NCBI GenBank assembly: GCA_041676265.1
Contig: JBAYSE010000010.1
Span: forward strand, 1 to 22,820
Length of the DNA: 22,820 nucleotides
Reading direction: 5' to 3'
DNA from: DUOJ01 sp041676265
Lineage (GTDB): Bacteria; Spirochaetota; Spirochaetia; Sphaerochaetales; Sphaerochaetaceae
Below, one piece after another: positions 22,811 to 22,820 of the stretch. The notes below the pieces were generated by a model that had not been told where the DNA came from, did not search any database, and worked only from the letters and a program-made list of their open reading frames with translations. Position 1 is the stretch's first letter. The number at the start of each line of letters is the position of its first letter. A program made the position numbers and the translations under genes.

Positions 22811-22820
22811 CAGCTCGCCT

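Overview
The window reads as a compact chromosomal housekeeping region of a spirochaete, most likely Treponema-like. This rests on recalled family features, not on a search. The clues are: a 30-residue Lys/Arg-rich protein of the AURKAIP1/COX24 (mS38/bS22-like) type just upstream of rpsF; the order rpsB-tsf-frr-uppS-cdsA-dxr-rseP with no pyrH between tsf and frr; a CdsA signature with GRGG and DSID; ribosomal protein S2 with a long acidic tail; and an aroD-aroE fusion. I see no phage, transposon, CRISPR array, tRNA or rRNA. Coding density is very high and no gap reaches 300 bases.

Layout. Bases 1-1701 (minus): hflK followed by hflC, which runs off the left edge. Bases 1837-4969 (plus): metG, apparently with a leaderless mRNA, then an overlapping FemA/FemX-family transferase. 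Bases 4961-6250 (minus): murD. Bases 6302-10625 (plus): a good promoter, the 30-residue ribosomal-type protein, a hairpin terminator, then rpsF-ssb-rpsR-(YybS/DUF2232-like membrane protein)-rplI-dnaB. This second cluster is preceded by a leader that can hide the rpsF Shine-Dalgarno and expose an unpaired CCG, as in S6:S18 autoregulation. Bases 10614-19615 (minus, transcribed right to left): ABC-F ATPase, maf, rpsB, tsf, frr, uppS, cdsA, dxr, rseP. Bases 19745-21202 (plus): the aroDE fusion with its own promoter and GC-rich leader hairpin. Bases 21182-22810 (minus): an uncharacterised protein of about 542 residues with a probable helicase-associated (Helicase_C_3/XPB-like) segment; its start may lie beyond the right edge.

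How the genes work together. The plus cluster couples small-subunit proteins S6/S18, L9, SSB and the replicative helicase. The minus cluster couples translation (S2, EF-Ts, ribosome recycling factor, ABC-F) with envelope lipid supply: Dxr for isoprenoid precursors, UppS for the undecaprenyl carrier, CdsA for phospholipids, and RseP for membrane proteolysis. MurD and the FemX-like protein add peptidoglycan precursor steps. Genes within runs are tightly packed, with 4-base ATGA overlaps at hflK/hflC, uppS/cdsA and dxr/rseP. All three convergent pairs overlap in their coding ends by 9, 12 and 21 bases.

I found no convincing new multi-gene system. The most interesting signals are regulatory and small-scale: the rpsF leader, the probably leaderless metG, the tiny mS38-like gene, and the uncharacterised 542-residue protein.
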